Source of the DNA: Candidatus Paenalcaligenes intestinipullorum
GTDB lineage: Bacteria > Pseudomonadota > Gammaproteobacteria > Burkholderiales > Burkholderiaceae_B
NCBI GenBank assembly: GCA_019120675.1
Contig: DWUQ01000077.1
Coordinates: forward strand, 1-6,971
DNA length: 6,971 bases
Reading direction: 5' to 3'
In this document: in pieces, positions 6,530 to 6,971 of the stretch
Position numbering within the stretch: the first letter of the stretch is position 1
Layout: each line of letters starts with the position of its first letter
Translations under genes and position numbers: made by a program
The notes under the pieces: generated by a model
What the model saw: the letters and a program-made list of their open reading frames with translations, nothing else
What the model was told of the DNA's origin: nothing
Database searches by the model: none

Positions 6530-6971
6530 TTAAAACAACCCCGCCGGCTCATCGCTGTAGCTCACCAACACACACTTGGTTTGTTGGTAATTGGCGAGCG
6601 CCATTTTGTGAGTTTCACGGCCAATTCCAGACTGCTTATAGCCCCCAAAGGCCGCGTGCGCGGGATAGACGTGGTAGCAGTTGGTCCACACACGACCGGC
6701 TTGAATACCACGCCCCATACGATAGGCTTGGGCACCATTACGGCTCCATACGCCTGCCCCTAAGCCATAGATGGTGTCGTTGGCAATCGCTAAGGCTTCG
6801 TCCTCGTCCTTAAACGTAGTGACGGCCGCCACAGGGCCAAAGATTTCCTCTTGGAACACGCGCATATCATTTTTACCCAGCAACAGGGTGGGGCTGACGT
6901 AAAAGCCTTGCTCAAGACCGGTAGCGGGGGCGTCTTGCTGGCCACCGGTTAAGCAGGTAGCACCTTCTTCG
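6530..6971 (-). CDS. NAD-dependent aldehyde dehydrogenase, AldB/ExaC/AcoD type, 5' part cut by the window
   Basis: The C-terminal 146 codons of an aldehyde dehydrogenase of about 505 residues are visible; the frame is open to the right edge. This soluble enzyme oxidises acetaldehyde or other small aldehydes to the acid with NAD(P)+. Signatures seen are [10 protein letters not shown] near the edge, [25 protein letters not shown] (the EEIFGP Glu contacts the cofactor ribose), [58 protein letters not shown], and the tail [12 protein letters not shown]. The [16 protein letters not shown] stretch and the SYS-P-G-F tail are characteristic of the AldB/ExaC/AcoD subgroup rather than betaine or succinate-semialdehyde dehydrogenases. 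The catalytic Cys and general-base Glu lie beyond the edge, so activity cannot be judged here. It converges on the receptor gene, and no functional link between them is evident. Confidence 0.92.
   Translation of the reverse strand, partial: EEGATCLTGGQQDAPATGLEQGFYVSPTLLLGKNDMRVFQEEIFGPVAAVTTFKDEDEALAIANDTIYGLGAGVWSRNGAQAYRMGRGIQAGRVWTNCYHVYPAHAAFGGYKQSGIGRETHKMALANYQQTKCVLVSYSDEPAGLF

Overview
The window looks like ordinary chromosomal DNA of a Gram-negative proteobacterium, most likely a betaproteobacterium of the Alcaligenaceae/Burkholderiales type. This rests on an outer-membrane TonB-dependent receptor, compact LysR-led operons, moderate GC content and the style of the ureide and aldehyde enzymes. 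The genus cannot be fixed from the sequence alone. I see no CRISPR array, insertion sequence, integrase, tRNA or rRNA.

Layout. Positions 1-2430 hold a tightly packed minus-strand operon, read right to left: a LysR-type regulator (2430-1543), pxpB (1533-769) and pxpC (779 to beyond the left edge). These encode 5-oxoprolinase subunits B and C. The regulator's stop codon lies beside the pxpB ribosome binding site, and pxpC starts inside the end of pxpB. Positions 2431-2721 are a divergent control region with nested AT-rich dyads that suit a LysR operator, followed by a long leader. Positions 2722-3558 (plus) encode allE, (S)-ureidoglycine aminohydrolase, with its metal ligands intact. A strong intrinsic terminator follows. 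Positions 3717-3834 are a promoter region with a Fur-box-like site. Positions 3835-6135 (plus) encode a TonB-dependent receptor, probably for a catechol-type ferric siderophore. Its downstream terminator is nearly identical to the one after allE. Positions 6136-6529 are non-coding with several hairpins. Positions 6530-6971 (minus) are the C-terminal third of an AldB/ExaC/AcoD-type aldehyde dehydrogenase running off the right edge.

How the genes work together. AllE acts in ureide (allantoin) nitrogen salvage, and the Pxp subunits act in 5-oxoproline recycling to glutamate. Both yield usable nitrogen, and they may share control through the LysR protein between them. The iron receptor and the aldehyde dehydrogenase look like independent transcription units. 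Nothing here clearly forms an undescribed system. The items most worth checking are the twin terminators around the receptor gene, the receptor's true start (TTG, with a Fur site lying inside the longer reading frame), the interlocked dyads in the divergent region, and the pairing of pxpBC with allE.
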